A stretch of DNA of 46,284 nt from Gammaproteobacteria bacterium RIFCSPHIGHO2_12_FULL_41_20 (GTDB taxonomy: Bacteria > Pseudomonadota > Gammaproteobacteria > DSM-16500): assembly GCA_001801575.1 (NCBI GenBank), contig MGYC01000020.1, positions 1 to 46,284 of the forward strand, written 5' to 3'. The translations under genes were made by a program, and so were the position numbers. Below, piece by piece: positions 34,603 to 44,482 of this stretch (within the stretch, counting starts at the first letter, position 1; each line of letters starts with the position of its first letter). Under the pieces are notes generated by a model. The model was given only the letters and a program-made list of their open reading frames with translations. It ran no database searches and was not told the DNA's origin.

Positions 34603-35217
34603 TTACATTGGTCGACAAAGCGGATTTCTTTTTGATACTGCATTTTGTTCTCTGCGAAATACTTTAGCCAGCTCACCAGCTGGGTTACCGACAAGATCGA
34701 GTTCTTGTAGTACCGGATTATCTTTAGCTGCTTGAATCAGTGCAGCAGCACCTTCATTGCCAATTTTGTTAGACGTTAACTGCAGTTTTTTAAGGGTCTG
34801 ATTAGATCGTAGTGCTACTGCTAACTGCTTCGCACCTTCATCGCCAATATTGTTTTTAGTCAGCAGTAATCTTTCCAGAGAGGAATTACTGGCTAATATT
34901 TCTGCTAGCACTCGCGCACCTTGATTAGTAATATCATTGAGGTTTAAATTTAGAATACGTAGAGAAGGTGTTTGAGCCAGCGCCTCTTTTAGATCTGCTA
35001 AAACTTTATCTATTATACCATTATTAAACAAATTAAGATTAACAATTTTCCCTCTTTTTAGGCTATCTATTAGCGGAGGAAGATAGCTTGTTTTAAATTC
35101 GCCAAAAGATAAATCCAAGGTTTCGCCTTGAAATCGACAGCCTCTATATACAGTAACATACGAAGGACAATGCGCTGCTGAACCATTACCACCGAAAATA
35201 CTAAAAAAATTTCCCAT
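34603..35217 (-). CDS. Leucine-rich-repeat protein with N-myristoylation-type start, candidate effector
   Basis: 204 aa. From about residue 59 it contains four to five ribonuclease-inhibitor-type repeats of 28 residues, e.g. LRILNLNLNDITNQGARVLA and LERLLLTKNNIGDEGAKQLA. Such horseshoes bind proteins and are much commoner in eukaryotes than in bacteria. The N-terminus MGNFFSIFGG fits the eukaryotic N-myristoylation pattern (Gly2, small or polar residue 3, Ser6). There is no signal peptide, so export would need a dedicated secretion system. A role as a membrane-targeted effector is inference. The AGGGG upstream is a plausible ribosome binding site. Confidence 0.75.
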   Translation of the reverse strand: MGNFFSIFGGNGSAAHCPSYVTVYRGCRFQGETLDLSFGEFKTSYLPPLIDSLKRGKIVNLNLFNNGIIDKVLADLKEALAQTPSLRILNLNLNDITNQGARVLAEILASNSSLERLLLTKNNIGDEGAKQLAVALRSNQTLKKLQLTSNKIGNEGAAALIQAAKDNPVLQELDLVGNPAGELAKVFRREQNAVSKRNPLCRPM

Positions 35218-35278
35218 AGATAGGCACCCCTGGATTGGTTAAACCTAGAAACGACGGTTAAGCACAAGTTTTAGCAGT

Positions 35279-35302
35279 CGAAGTTTATATTGTCAACAGA
35301 CC

Positions 35303-35305
<3 letters not shown>
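35279..35305. repeat. Half copy of the TA-flanked element at the ferredoxin stop
   Basis: CGAAGTTTATATTGTCAACA followed by GACCTCA is one terminal repeat (inner end left). The ferredoxin TGA stop (35303-35305) is its outermost triplet. Confidence 0.75.
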
Positions 35306-36053
<748 letters not shown>

Positions 36054-36148
36054 AAAAATACCTTCAGCATCGGCAAGTATCGAGTACACCTCAATAACTT
36101 ATTCTACACTATAATTTATACTAGAAGCTCCTTAGATTAAGCTAAGCA

Positions 36149-36224
36149 CAGGAGGAGTTCCCGTTGACGTATCGTCAGAGAAGCGTTTTTTGCGACGCAA
36201 TGACGACACATAGCTGAACTCCTG
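36149..36224. mobile_element. 76-bp CAG...CTG MITE with perfect 9-bp duplication
   Basis: It starts CAGGAGGAGTTCCCG and ends GCTGAACTCCTG, with inner partial palindromes (TGACGTATCGTCA; GCG-TTTTTT-GCGACGC). AGCTAAGCA flanks it exactly on both sides (36140-36148 and 36225-36233). The ends resemble those at 161, 7459 and 19233, but the interior is unrelated. It sits between the divergent coaD and malic enzyme genes. Confidence 0.8.
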
Positions 36225-36267
36225 AGCTAAGCAAGTATGTCGCTTGTTGAAACACAACGAGGTGATT

Positions 36268-37986
36268 ATGTTGGAATTGAATATCCTGCGTGACGATACC
36301 GGGAAAATTTCCTCGCTTGTAACTTGTCTACAAGACTACGATTTGCTCCATACCGCGCTGCTGAATAAAGGCTCTGCCTTCACACAAGCAGAACGCCAAA
36401 CCTTCCTACTTGCTGGGCTATTACCTCACAATATAGAAACACTAGAACAACAATCTGCACGCGCTTATCTGCAATACCAAAATCAACCGACCAACCTCAG
36501 TAAAAATATTTATCTCAACTGGTTACACGATCATAACGAAACTTTATTTTATCGGCTGGTTACTGATCATTTGGAGCAAATGTTACCTATTATTTACACG
36601 CCCACCATCAGCCAAGCAGTGGAGTATTTTAGCTTGGAGTATAGAAACCCTCGCGGTTTATATATTAGCTATACCGATCAAAAACATATCGAAAAAATTT
36701 TAGATCAACAGCTATCTCCACATATTAGCTTGATGGTAGTCACAGACGGTGAAGGTGTATTAGGCATCGGTGACCAAGGCATAGGTGGTATGTGTATAGC
36801 CAATTCCAAACTAATGGTATATATCCTCGGCGCAGGGGTTCATCCTTATTATACGCTACCCGTGCAACTGGATATGGGCACCAATAATCAACAGTTACTC
36901 AATGATCCGCGTTATCTTGGTTGGCGGCACGAGCGTATCTCTGGGCAAGCTTACGATGATTTTATTGAGCAATTTGTACAAGCAGTAAAGAAAAAATTAC
37001 CGCATGTATTTTTACACTGGGAAGATTTAGGACGCGACAATGCCCGACGCATATTAGAACGCTATCAAAACCAATTGCTCACCATGAATGGCGATATTCA
37101 AGGCACCGGAAGCACTACTGTAGCCTGTGTTTTAGCCGGAACTAAAGTAGCTAACATACCACTCACTGATCATCGAATTGTGATTTTTGGCGCTGGAACC
37201 GCCGGTATTGGCATCGCTGATGAACTCACGTCGCTATTTCAATATCATGGCTTATCTGCTGAAATAGCTAGAACTAAATTTTGGCTGATCGACAAACCAG
37301 GCTTATTAACAACCGCGATACCTACACTCTCGCCAGGACAAAAGCCGTATGCACGTCAAATAGAAGAGATACAACGTTGGCAAGTAAAAAATCCCTCTTT
37401 TATCAGCCTCGAAGAAGTCATTCATAACATCAAACCTACAATTCTCATTGGCTGCTCTGCTGTCGCCTCTGCATTCACGCAAGCTAGCATTACTGCCATG
37501 GCCACGTACGTAGAGCGTCCTATCATCATGCCACTGTCCAACCCAACGCACAAATCAGAAGCGACACCCGAGGAGTTACTGCACTGGACCGAAGGTAAAG
37601 CCATTATTGCCATTGGCGGCCCCTTTCCGGATGTTACTTATAAACAACGTCGCATCCGCATTGCGCAAAGTAATAATGCGTTTGCTTTTCCTGGAATTGG
37701 ATTAGGCGTCATGGCGGTAAAAGCAAACAAACTAACTAATGACATGATGCGTATAGCCGCCCAAGCACTAAATGAGTCTTCGCCCGTACACCAAGATAAA
37801 AATGCACCATTACTACCTAAGATATCTGAAATCCAATTGGCTAGTCACCGTATTGCTCATGCGGTTGCAACTGAAGCCCGCCAAGCTGGATGCGCACAAA
37901 TAGACCCTTCTATTACTATTGATACGGCTATTCAACAAATTAGCTGGGAGCCGAAGTATTATCCTTATCGGTTAAAAAAAGAATAG
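36268..37986 (+). CDS. maeA: NAD-dependent malic enzyme (MaeA/SfcA type)
   Basis: 572 aa from ATG 36268; GAGG lies 5 nt upstream, and a TTG at 36244 is less likely. It decarboxylates malate to pyruvate, linking the TCA cycle to pyruvate. Seen: YTPTISQAVEYFS, NPRGLYIS, the dinucleotide fold VIFGAGTAGIGIAD and PLSNPTHKSEATPEE. The length and these motifs are those of the large malic enzymes (SfcA), not of the phosphotransacetylase-fused MaeB. It is monocistronic. A hairpin (38019-38048) follows the stop. Confidence 0.95.
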   Translation: MLELNILRDDTGKISSLVTCLQDYDLLHTALLNKGSAFTQAERQTFLLAGLLPHNIETLEQQSARAYLQYQNQPTNLSKNIYLNWLHDHNETLFYRLVTDHLEQMLPIIYTPTISQAVEYFSLEYRNPRGLYISYTDQKHIEKILDQQLSPHISLMVVTDGEGVLGIGDQGIGGMCIANSKLMVYILGAGVHPYYTLPVQLDMGTNNQQLLNDPRYLGWRHERISGQAYDDFIEQFVQAVKKKLPHVFLHWEDLGRDNARRILERYQNQLLTMNGDIQGTGSTTVACVLAGTKVANIPLTDHRIVIFGAGTAGIGIADELTSLFQYHGLSAEIARTKFWLIDKPGLLTTAIPTLSPGQKPYARQIEEIQRWQVKNPSFISLEEVIHNIKPTILIGCSAVASAFTQASITAMATYVERPIIMPLSNPTHKSEATPEELLHWTEGKAIIAIGGPFPDVTYKQRRIRIAQSNNAFAFPGIGLGVMAVKANKLTNDMMRIAAQALNESSPVHQDKNAPLLPKISEIQLASHRIAHAVATEARQAGCAQIDPSITIDTAIQQISWEPKYYPYRLKKE

Positions 37987-38018
37987 TTACATCTTATACA
38001 ACAGAAGTAGTCTTGCAC

Positions 38019-38048
38019 CTTGCTATGCATTTTATGCAATAGCAAGGG
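38019..38048. terminator. Hairpin after the malic enzyme gene
   Basis: CCTTGCTATGCAT, a short TT loop, then ATGCAATAGCAAGG forms a 13-bp stem with one bulge, 33 nt beyond the stop. No T-run follows, so a role as intrinsic terminator is tentative. Confidence 0.35.
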
Positions 38049-38069
38049 GATGTGACCTGTGATTAAATG

Positions 38070-38120
38070 TCATGCTGAGCGTCAGCGAAGGATGATAGTG
38101 TTAGCGGGGACTAACTTCTG
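38070..38120. repeat. Collapsed family-A repeat at the end of an orphan gene
   Basis: GTCATGCTGAGCGTCAGCGA (left inner arm) joins GTGTTAGCGGGGACTAACTT and CTG (right outer arm); the central hairpin is deleted. The TAG stop of the minus-strand gene 38111-39823 lies in the outer arm, so its last three residues (SRS) are repeat-derived. Confidence 0.65.
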
Positions 38121-39823
38121 CTGTTACGAGGGTATGTTGGTGGTGGTATTGATTTTTCTTGTGATCCTTCTTCATCACCCCTACTACTAGCAGCTTGGTT
38201 TACAACACCAAAGGTAGAAAGTTGCATTAAAGGGGGGCGACTAGCAGCAGTTGCTTGGGAATGGTAAAGTTTTTCATCCAATAAGGAAATTATAGCAGGT
38301 TCACTACGTTGTATCTCAGTAACAAATCTTAACTCTTGTTGCATTGTTTGATCTTTACGTTGATAGGCCATATAAGCAAAATAATAGTCACGCAGATGAG
38401 GTAACCATGTCGCCATTGAATACCTTGGGTTAGGCTCCGCACGCCCAGAAAGAATAGCGTGTAGGTGAGATCGAAGTGAATTTGCTTGGTCTGTATGAAT
38501 ATATTGGATAAGAAAATAAGCTTGAAGTGCTCGCATTATAAGACTCTTATGAAAAAATAACATTGCATCTTTCGGGTTGTTTAATGGGCTATTCTCCTCA
38601 TCCAAGGTTATCTCGGATCCTAATAATATATGAGCAAGTGACAATCTTGCTTTTTGTGCAGCCAAAGGCAATGTCTTTTCTTCCCGAATAGCATTTATAC
38701 AAAGTTCTATAGCTTTTTCGGCATTAAGTACTGTAAGTAGATGACATGCTGGTTGGCTCCAATAATTTTGATTATCCGTAGTGATTTTCTTAAAACTATT
38801 AAAAAGACTTTCCCAGTAAGTATTCTGCTCCCTATAGAGCTGGGTAATTGCGTTTTCGTAATAGGAAAGAATTTTTTGTCGAGTATCCTCATCTCGTGAA
38901 CTTTGATATTGATGTTCAGCTATCTCTAATGCAGCCTCAAAAACCTGTGGATCTTCGGTAGCACTAAAGCGTGAAAGAAAATGCGGCATTATTTCTGCAA
39001 ATACTTGACTAGAACAAGAAGAGAATTTTTGTATCAATTGAACAATAATCTGAGTGGGAGCGTTTTCTAGTAATTTTCCCCACAGAGATTCCTCTTGTTG
39101 CAATAATCTTATTAATGCACCAGGAGCCCCGCGCGCGCGTGCTTCCTGCATAGCCAAATCTATTTGTTGGCTTACTTGGTCTACTGTTTCACGTATATTG
39201 TCATTTGTTGCATCGCTAGAGGGTAGAGGAGGTTCTTTTTGAAAGAGTTGAAGCAAGCGTATTTTTTGAAGTATTTCTCTACTGCGATCACTCGTTATAC
39301 TACCGTTATTGACTATCCTCTCCTTAAAAAGAGATTCTATCTCTGCCAATGGTAAAAACCTTGGTCCTATAGCTGATATGTTAACGAATGCATTCAAAAG
39401 ATGAAGAGGTAAAGCCCTTGTATTCCAGTCCATCGGCCATGCCTGCTCAAGGAGAAGAACATATCTTAGTATATACTTTGCAATAGTATTTACATCAGGT
39501 GAAGTATCTGTTGTAAGTAAATCAAGGATTTTTTCAGCTTCTGGATTTGTTAACTGTCTGCTGGGAAAATTCAAATATAGAGTGGTTTGGGGATTTGACA
39601 ATTGGTTGGCTACTTCTATTAGTTTGGAGAACACATGCTGAGAAGTAACTCTTAGTCTCCTTGTATACATTTGTCTGACCAAAGGATTACCATTATCGCC
39701 AGCAGCAGTGGATAGTAAGTTTTCAACTTGTTGCTCGATCTCTTGTTCTACTTCTTTGTGAGTTCTTCCTTGAGTTAATAGAGTTATTATTTGTTGGCGT
39801 TGTTGAGCTTTTCTACTGTGCAT
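38111..39823 (-). CDS. Orphan helical protein with PPxY-type tail, candidate effector
   Basis: 570 aa, without signal peptide or membrane segment. It appears almost wholly alpha-helical, with a regular pattern of paired helices between about 250 and 500 (e.g. FEAALEIAEHQYQSSRDEDT, KAIELCINAIREE) that recalls TPR/HEAT-like solenoids. I cannot assign a family. The C-terminus is disordered and charged (SSRGDEEGSQEKSIPPPTYP), carrying both an acidic stretch of the kind seen near Dot/Icm secretion signals and a PPxY motif (P-P-T-Y), which in eukaryotes binds WW domains of Nedd4-type ubiquitin ligases. AGGGGA precedes the ATG by about 8 nt. The effector role is inference. Confidence 0.65.
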   Translation of the reverse strand: MHSRKAQQRQQIITLLTQGRTHKEVEQEIEQQVENLLSTAAGDNGNPLVRQMYTRRLRVTSQHVFSKLIEVANQLSNPQTTLYLNFPSRQLTNPEAEKILDLLTTDTSPDVNTIAKYILRYVLLLEQAWPMDWNTRALPLHLLNAFVNISAIGPRFLPLAEIESLFKERIVNNGSITSDRSREILQKIRLLQLFQKEPPLPSSDATNDNIRETVDQVSQQIDLAMQEARARGAPGALIRLLQQEESLWGKLLENAPTQIIVQLIQKFSSCSSQVFAEIMPHFLSRFSATEDPQVFEAALEIAEHQYQSSRDEDTRQKILSYYENAITQLYREQNTYWESLFNSFKKITTDNQNYWSQPACHLLTVLNAEKAIELCINAIREEKTLPLAAQKARLSLAHILLGSEITLDEENSPLNNPKDAMLFFHKSLIMRALQAYFLIQYIHTDQANSLRSHLHAILSGRAEPNPRYSMATWLPHLRDYYFAYMAYQRKDQTMQQELRFVTEIQRSEPAIISLLDEKLYHSQATAASRPPLMQLSTFGVVNQAASSRGDEEGSQEKSIPPPTYPRNSRS

Positions 39824-39989
39824 TGATAATATCCCCTATGCTTTTATCTCTGTAATATGTAAATTATAGTGGAAATCCCGACTTCTGCTAATTTTGAGAT
39901 TTTTAAACATCATCAAAAAATTCTCATTATTACAATGAACTACACTTTGCCGAGATAAGTATGCGTATTATTGAGACAGCTTCCAACTT

Positions 39990-40649
39990 ATGAAAAATAC
40001 CACTCTTCTGCCATATCTCACTGCCATGGGAATAGATGTATTCGCACCCCGGCAATCCACTGCTGCGACCACTGCTATCATCCCTCCAACACTAAACTGG
40101 GAACGCTTGCAGCAACAAGCCGCAACTTGCCAACGCTGCTCACTACATCAAACCCGTACGCAAACTGTATTCGGTGTCGGTAATCGTCAAGCAGCACTCA
40201 TGATCATTGGCGAAGCCCCAGGCTTTTATGAAGACCAACAAGGCATGCCCTTTGTAGGGCGTGCCGGACAATTATTAACAGCAATGCTACAAGCCATCGG
40301 TTTAGCGCGCGAGGATGTTTACATAGCAAACATCCTGAAATGCCGTCCTCCGAATAATCGCGATCCTCTCCCAGAAGAAGTGCAATCATGCACACCTTTT
40401 TTAGAGCAACAAATTACTCTCATTCAACCAAAACTATTATTAGCGGTAGGACGCATCGCCGCGCATTATCTATTAAAACAAAAGTCCTCTCTAGAAACAT
40501 TACGCGGCAAAATACACTATTTCAGTAAAAGCCATACTCCCTTAATTGTCACCTTTCACCCCGCATATTTACTACGCAACCCGCAGGACAAGAAAAAAGC
40601 ACTTATCGACCTACAGTTTGTTCATGATACACTCCAGCCCATACACTAA
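39990..40649 (+). CDS. Family 4 uracil-DNA glycosylase (4Fe-4S)
   Basis: 219 aa. It excises uracil from DNA. The iron-sulfur ligands of family 4 are present: Cys47 and Cys50 (CQRC), Cys118 (LKCRPPNNRDP) and Cys134. Active-site motif 1 GEAPGFYEDQQGMPFVGRAG (74-93) and motif 2 HPAYLLR (190-196) are intact. An N-terminal extension of about 35 residues is usual for proteobacterial members. No strong ribosome binding site is visible. The 3' end overlaps dapB convergently by 39 bp. Confidence 0.93.
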   Translation: MKNTTLLPYLTAMGIDVFAPRQSTAATTAIIPPTLNWERLQQQAATCQRCSLHQTRTQTVFGVGNRQAALMIIGEAPGFYEDQQGMPFVGRAGQLLTAMLQAIGLAREDVYIANILKCRPPNNRDPLPEEVQSCTPFLEQQITLIQPKLLLAVGRIAAHYLLKQKSSLETLRGKIHYFSKSHTPLIVTFHPAYLLRNPQDKKKALIDLQFVHDTLQPIH

Positions 40650-41354
40650 TTCCGTTAACCCCTGTACTTTTCTGCAAGCTAATACAATCCCGCCCATAAA
40701 ACACTGTCTATCGATAGCATCATGTCGCAACGTTAATGTTTCACCTTGCCCGCCAAAGATAATCTGTTGATGTGCTACCAATCCTGGCAAACGCACCGCA
40801 TGAATAGGAACATGATGATGGCTTGCGCCGCGCGCACCAGGAATGGTTTCTCGCGCTTTAGAAGTGGATAAACACTCGGCAGATAAATTAGTTGCTAACT
40901 GCTCTGCTGTATATAAAGCTGTTCCTGAAGGACTATCTAACTTGCCATCATGATGCATTTCAATGATTTCTACATGTGGATAATAATGTGCTATCTCACG
41001 CGCATATTTGATCATCAATACCGCAGCAATAGAAAAATTAGGCGCAATAATTCCACCACGTCGCAAAGCCTTGCTGTGCTGCTGCAAGGTATGAATCTGC
41101 TCTGGCAATAATCCGGTTGTACCAATGACGGGGTTAGCACCACAATCGAGAATCGTGCGTGTATTTTGCAACGCTGCGTCAGGCTGAGTAAAATCCACAA
41201 CCACTTGGGCATGGTACTGTTTAATTGCATGCGCTAAATTATCCTGCCGCCCCGTTTGCCCTACTAAAGAAAAATCTGCTTGCTGAGAAATAGCCTGAAT
41301 AGCAATTTGCCCCATGCGCCCTTGTGCCCCATTCACTAATACCCGTATCGTCAT
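40611..41354 (-). CDS. dapB: 4-hydroxy-tetrahydrodipicolinate reductase
   Basis: 247 aa. It reduces the DapA product with NAD(P)H on the diaminopimelate/lysine pathway, supplying murein cross-links. The Rossmann loop is VNGAQGRMGQ (7-16), followed by the catalytic EMHHDGKLDSPSGTA with the His-His-x3-Lys arrangement. The length is slightly under that of enteric DapB. It overlaps the uracil-DNA glycosylase gene tail to tail. Upstream lies a repeat-filled gap shared with rppH. Confidence 0.95.
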   Translation of the reverse strand: MTIRVLVNGAQGRMGQIAIQAISQQADFSLVGQTGRQDNLAHAIKQYHAQVVVDFTQPDAALQNTRTILDCGANPVIGTTGLLPEQIHTLQQHSKALRRGGIIAPNFSIAAVLMIKYAREIAHYYPHVEIIEMHHDGKLDSPSGTALYTAEQLATNLSAECLSTSKARETIPGARGASHHHVPIHAVRLPGLVAHQQIIFGGQGETLTLRHDAIDRQCFMGGIVLACRKVQGLTELVYGLECIMNKL

Positions 41355-41667
41355 GCGTTATTTCCTATTGAAAATTTAATTTACCCATAACTGAGATTAG
41401 GGCCTGCCGTCAATTAATATTTCGATCAATGGTCTGATTTAAGAAGGGTACAGATTCTTCGCAAGCTCAGAATGACCGTTGTCTATCAGAATGACCTAAA
41501 TCAAAGTTACCTACATGATAACAATAGCTACACACACGAATGATGCTTGCTCATCGAGCGTGATTTTGGAACAATGCATAGGGTCTGTTGACAATTTAAA
41601 TTTCATAACGAAATTTAAATTGTCAACAGACCCTATGCATATTTGCCATTAAAAAAAGGTATTAAAA
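41355..41667. other. Gap between dapB and rppH: repeat remnants only
   Basis: It holds a diverged half element (TAGGGCCTGCCGTCAATTAA, from 41398), a degraded family-A remnant (TTCGCAAGCTCAGAATGACC, 41455-41505 region) and the palindrome at 41574-41640. I see no open frame of note. Promoters for dapB and rppH must lie here but I could not place them with confidence. Confidence 0.6.
41574..41640. repeat. 67-bp palindrome of two TA-flanked element ends
   Basis: TAGGGTCTGTTGACAATTTA continues through AATTTC, a 5-nt loop and the exact complement. The flanking ATGCA/TGCAT extends the symmetry. It ends 28 bp upstream of the rppH start, so any rppH leader transcribed from further upstream would carry this hairpin. 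Confidence 0.9.
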
Positions 41668-42192
41668 GTGATTGACAAAGAAGGGTATCGACACGGAGTA
41701 GGAATTATCTTAGTAAATACCAATCGCCAAGTCTTTCTTGCGAAACGTGTAGGCATGCAGGCTTGGCAATTTCCACAAGGTGGTGCTAAAGAAAATGAAA
41801 CACCTGAAGAAACCATGTACCGCGAGTTAAAAGAAGAAATTGGTTTACACCCTGAAGATATTACCATCCTTAGCTGCTCACAAAAATGGCTCCGTTATCG
41901 CCTGCCAAGTCGATTAATTCGCCGTTATACCAAACCATTATGTATCGGCCAAAAACAAAAATGGTTTCTGTTATGCTTGACCAATCCGCAAGCTAAAATT
42001 GACTTGGCTGCTACTGATGATCCTGAATTTGACTCTTGGGCGTGGGTATCTTATTGGTACCCTATAAAACAAGTCGTTACTTTTAAACGCAAAGTCTATA
42101 CTTTAGCTATGCAAGAATTTGCTCCTCTGGTCTTATCGCGTCAGTTCTGGGAACGAATAGGAAAAAGTAGAGGTACTCCAACCACATGCTAA
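41668..42192 (+). CDS. rppH: RNA 5'-pyrophosphohydrolase
   Basis: 174 aa Nudix hydrolase that removes pyrophosphate from mRNA 5' ends and so triggers RNase E decay. The start is GTG 41668 (MIDKEGYRHGVGIIL), with AAAGG about 9 nt upstream. The full Nudix box lies at 38-60: GGAKENETPEETMYRELKEE then IGL. LPSRLIRRY and KQKWFLL are family-typical. It overlaps ptsP by 7 bp, as in the conserved rppH-ptsP-lgt-thyA order. Confidence 0.96.
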   Translation: MIDKEGYRHGVGIILVNTNRQVFLAKRVGMQAWQFPQGGAKENETPEETMYRELKEEIGLHPEDITILSCSQKWLRYRLPSRLIRRYTKPLCIGQKQKWFLLCLTNPQAKIDLAATDDPEFDSWAWVSYWYPIKQVVTFKRKVYTLAMQEFAPLVLSRQFWERIGKSRGTPTTC

Positions 42193-44456
42193 CCACCTTA
42201 CGCCAAATTATCCAAGAGGTTTCTAGCGCTCAAGATTTTAAAGAAGCGCTTAGTATCATTGTGAGGCGTATTGTAAAAGCTTTAAATACCCAAGCTTGTT
42301 CTATTTTTCTATTAGACCGTCGTCATGGTGAATACGTATTAATGGCAACCCAAGGATTAAATACCAAAGCGGTAGGAAAAATTCGTATTCCCCTTAGTCA
42401 AGGTTTAATCGGCTTAATTGGTGAGCGCGAAGAACCACTGAATATCGATGATGCATCAAAACATCCACACTTTTTACGTGTCGCTGAAGCAAAAGAAGAA
42501 GCCTATAAAGCATTTCTGGGCGCGCCAATTATCTATCATCGCCAAGTTTTAGGTGTCCTAATTGTCCAACAAGAAGAGCCTCGCCGTTATGATGAATCTG
42601 AGGAAGCCTTTCTTGTTACCCTTGCAACCCAATTAGCTGCTATCATTGCCCATGCTGAAGCAACGGGTGCGTTAACAGAATTACTCGAAAGCTCAAAAAA
42701 CAAAGCGTATGCTCTAGTCTTATCGGGTATTCCAAGCTCACCCGGCATAGGCATAGGAACCGGTGTCGTCGTTTATACACCGTTTAATTTAGATACCATC
42801 CCCGATCACGAGCCCGATGACATTGAAGCAGAGGTAGAGCTATTAGAATATGCCCTTACTGCAGTACGCGAAGACCTACGAATTTTAAGCGAACGTCTCT
42901 ATTCCACCTTGCCCTCTGAAGAGCGTGCACTATTTGATGTATACCAACAAATTCTTAGCAGCCCAGAATTGTTAGATGAAATTACCCAAGCCATTCGTCG
43001 CAATAATTGGGCACCAGGTGCACTTCGAGAAATTATTCAGACGCACATTCGCCGCTTAGAGAGCTTAGAGAATGAATATATGCGCGAACGTGCTACCGAT
43101 ATCAAAGACCTTGGACATCGTATACTCACCTACTTACAAAAAAATGAACGGGCACTCCCTCAGTACGCGGAGAAAACCATCCTAATCGGCGAAGAGTTAA
43201 CACCCGCTAATCTTGCAGAAGTGCCAACAGAATGCTTAGTCGGCGCGATATCTGCAAATGGTTCCAGCAACTCGCATGTGGCTATTCTTGCCAGAGCCAT
43301 GAAGGTGCCGACTGTCATGGGTGTCAGTGATATACCCATTCATGAGTTACAAGATAAAGAAATCATTGTGGATGGCTACTTTGGGCAAATATACCTTGCC
43401 CCTAGCCCTGCCTTACAGACAGAGTTCCAACGTCTTATCCAAGAACAAAAAAAAATAGATGCTACGCTAGAAACCACGCGTGACAAACCTGCGGTAACAA
43501 AAGACGGTTATCGCATTACGCTCATGGTAAATACTGGGCTAGACGGTGATATTAGTTTATCCCTGGCTGCTGGTGCAGAAGGGGTGGGCTTGTACCGCAC
43601 AGAAATTCCCTTTTTGATGCGCGATAGTTTTCCTACCAGTGAAGAACAGCGCATTATTTATCGTCAATTACTCGCCTCCTTTTCCCCACATCCGGTAACC
43701 ATGAGAACGTTAGATGTAGGTGGAGATAAACCATTACCGTATTTTTCTATTCGCGAAGACAATCCCTTTCTAGGTTGGCGTGGCATGCGTATTACGCTGG
43801 ATCATCCGGAAATATTTTTATCACAGGTACGTGCCATGATGCGGGCCAGTGAGTCCTTGAATAATTTACATATATTATTACCCATGATTACTGATGTGAA
43901 TGAAGCCGATGAAGCTATCCGCCTAATAAAAAAAGCCTATAAAGAAGTAGTAGATGAAGAGCATGCTATCATCATGCCGCCCATAGGATTAATGATTGAA
44001 GTGCCCTCTGCAGTCTACCAAGCCCGTGCATTAGCTAAACGTGTCGATTTCTTATCCATTGGTAGTAACGATTTAACTCAATACATTCTCGCGGTTGACC
44101 GCAATAATGCACGCGTCGCTAACTTGTATGACTCGCTACATCCTGCTGTACTACGTGCACTCATTCAGGTGGTGGAAGGCGGGCACCACGAAGGTAAGCA
44201 CGTTAGTATCTGCGGAGAAATGGCAGGTGATCCTGCGGCCATCATATTACTGCTCGCCATGGGATTTGACTCATTAAGCATGAGCCCCTCTTCTATTAGC
44301 CGGATGAAATGGATTATTCGGCATTTTACGTATAAAAAAGCCACTAAACTATTACAAGAAGTACTTATGATGGAAAGTGCTGTCATCATCCGCACACATA
44401 TGGAATCTGCTCTAGAACGTGCTGGTTTAGGTGATTTAATTCGTGCAAAGAGATAA
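42186..44456 (+). CDS. ptsP: Phosphoenolpyruvate-protein phosphotransferase PtsP (EI-Ntr)
   Basis: 756 aa. The N-terminal GAF domain (about 15-165) is followed by the enzyme I module: HPr-binding region (about 180-330), the phosphohistidine domain with His364 in GSSNSHVAILARAMKVPT, and the PEP-binding TIM barrel (about 430-720) with RTLDVGGDKPLPYF, NPFLGWRGMRI, FLSIGSNDLTQY and SICGEMAGDP. It starts the nitrogen-related PTS relay to NPr and EIIA-Ntr, which senses nitrogen and potassium status. The partner genes are not in the window. Confidence 0.96.
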   Translation: MLTTLRQIIQEVSSAQDFKEALSIIVRRIVKALNTQACSIFLLDRRHGEYVLMATQGLNTKAVGKIRIPLSQGLIGLIGEREEPLNIDDASKHPHFLRVAEAKEEAYKAFLGAPIIYHRQVLGVLIVQQEEPRRYDESEEAFLVTLATQLAAIIAHAEATGALTELLESSKNKAYALVLSGIPSSPGIGIGTGVVVYTPFNLDTIPDHEPDDIEAEVELLEYALTAVREDLRILSERLYSTLPSEERALFDVYQQILSSPELLDEITQAIRRNNWAPGALREIIQTHIRRLESLENEYMRERATDIKDLGHRILTYLQKNERALPQYAEKTILIGEELTPANLAEVPTECLVGAISANGSSNSHVAILARAMKVPTVMGVSDIPIHELQDKEIIVDGYFGQIYLAPSPALQTEFQRLIQEQKKIDATLETTRDKPAVTKDGYRITLMVNTGLDGDISLSLAAGAEGVGLYRTEIPFLMRDSFPTSEEQRIIYRQLLASFSPHPVTMRTLDVGGDKPLPYFSIREDNPFLGWRGMRITLDHPEIFLSQVRAMMRASESLNNLHILLPMITDVNEADEAIRLIKKAYKEVVDEEHAIIMPPIGLMIEVPSAVYQARALAKRVDFLSIGSNDLTQYILAVDRNNARVANLYDSLHPAVLRALIQVVEGGHHEGKHVSICGEMAGDPAAIILLLAMGFDSLSMSPSSISRMKWIIRHFTYKKATKLLQEVLMMESAVIIRTHMESALERAGLGDLIRAKR

Positions 44457-44482
44457 CTTAGACAGGAGCGCCCAAAAACAAC

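Noticed and set aside
34603-34618. Possible CaaX prenylation box (CRPM) at the end of the LRR protein
   Set aside because: The two middle residues (Arg, Pro) are not aliphatic, so the fit is poor.
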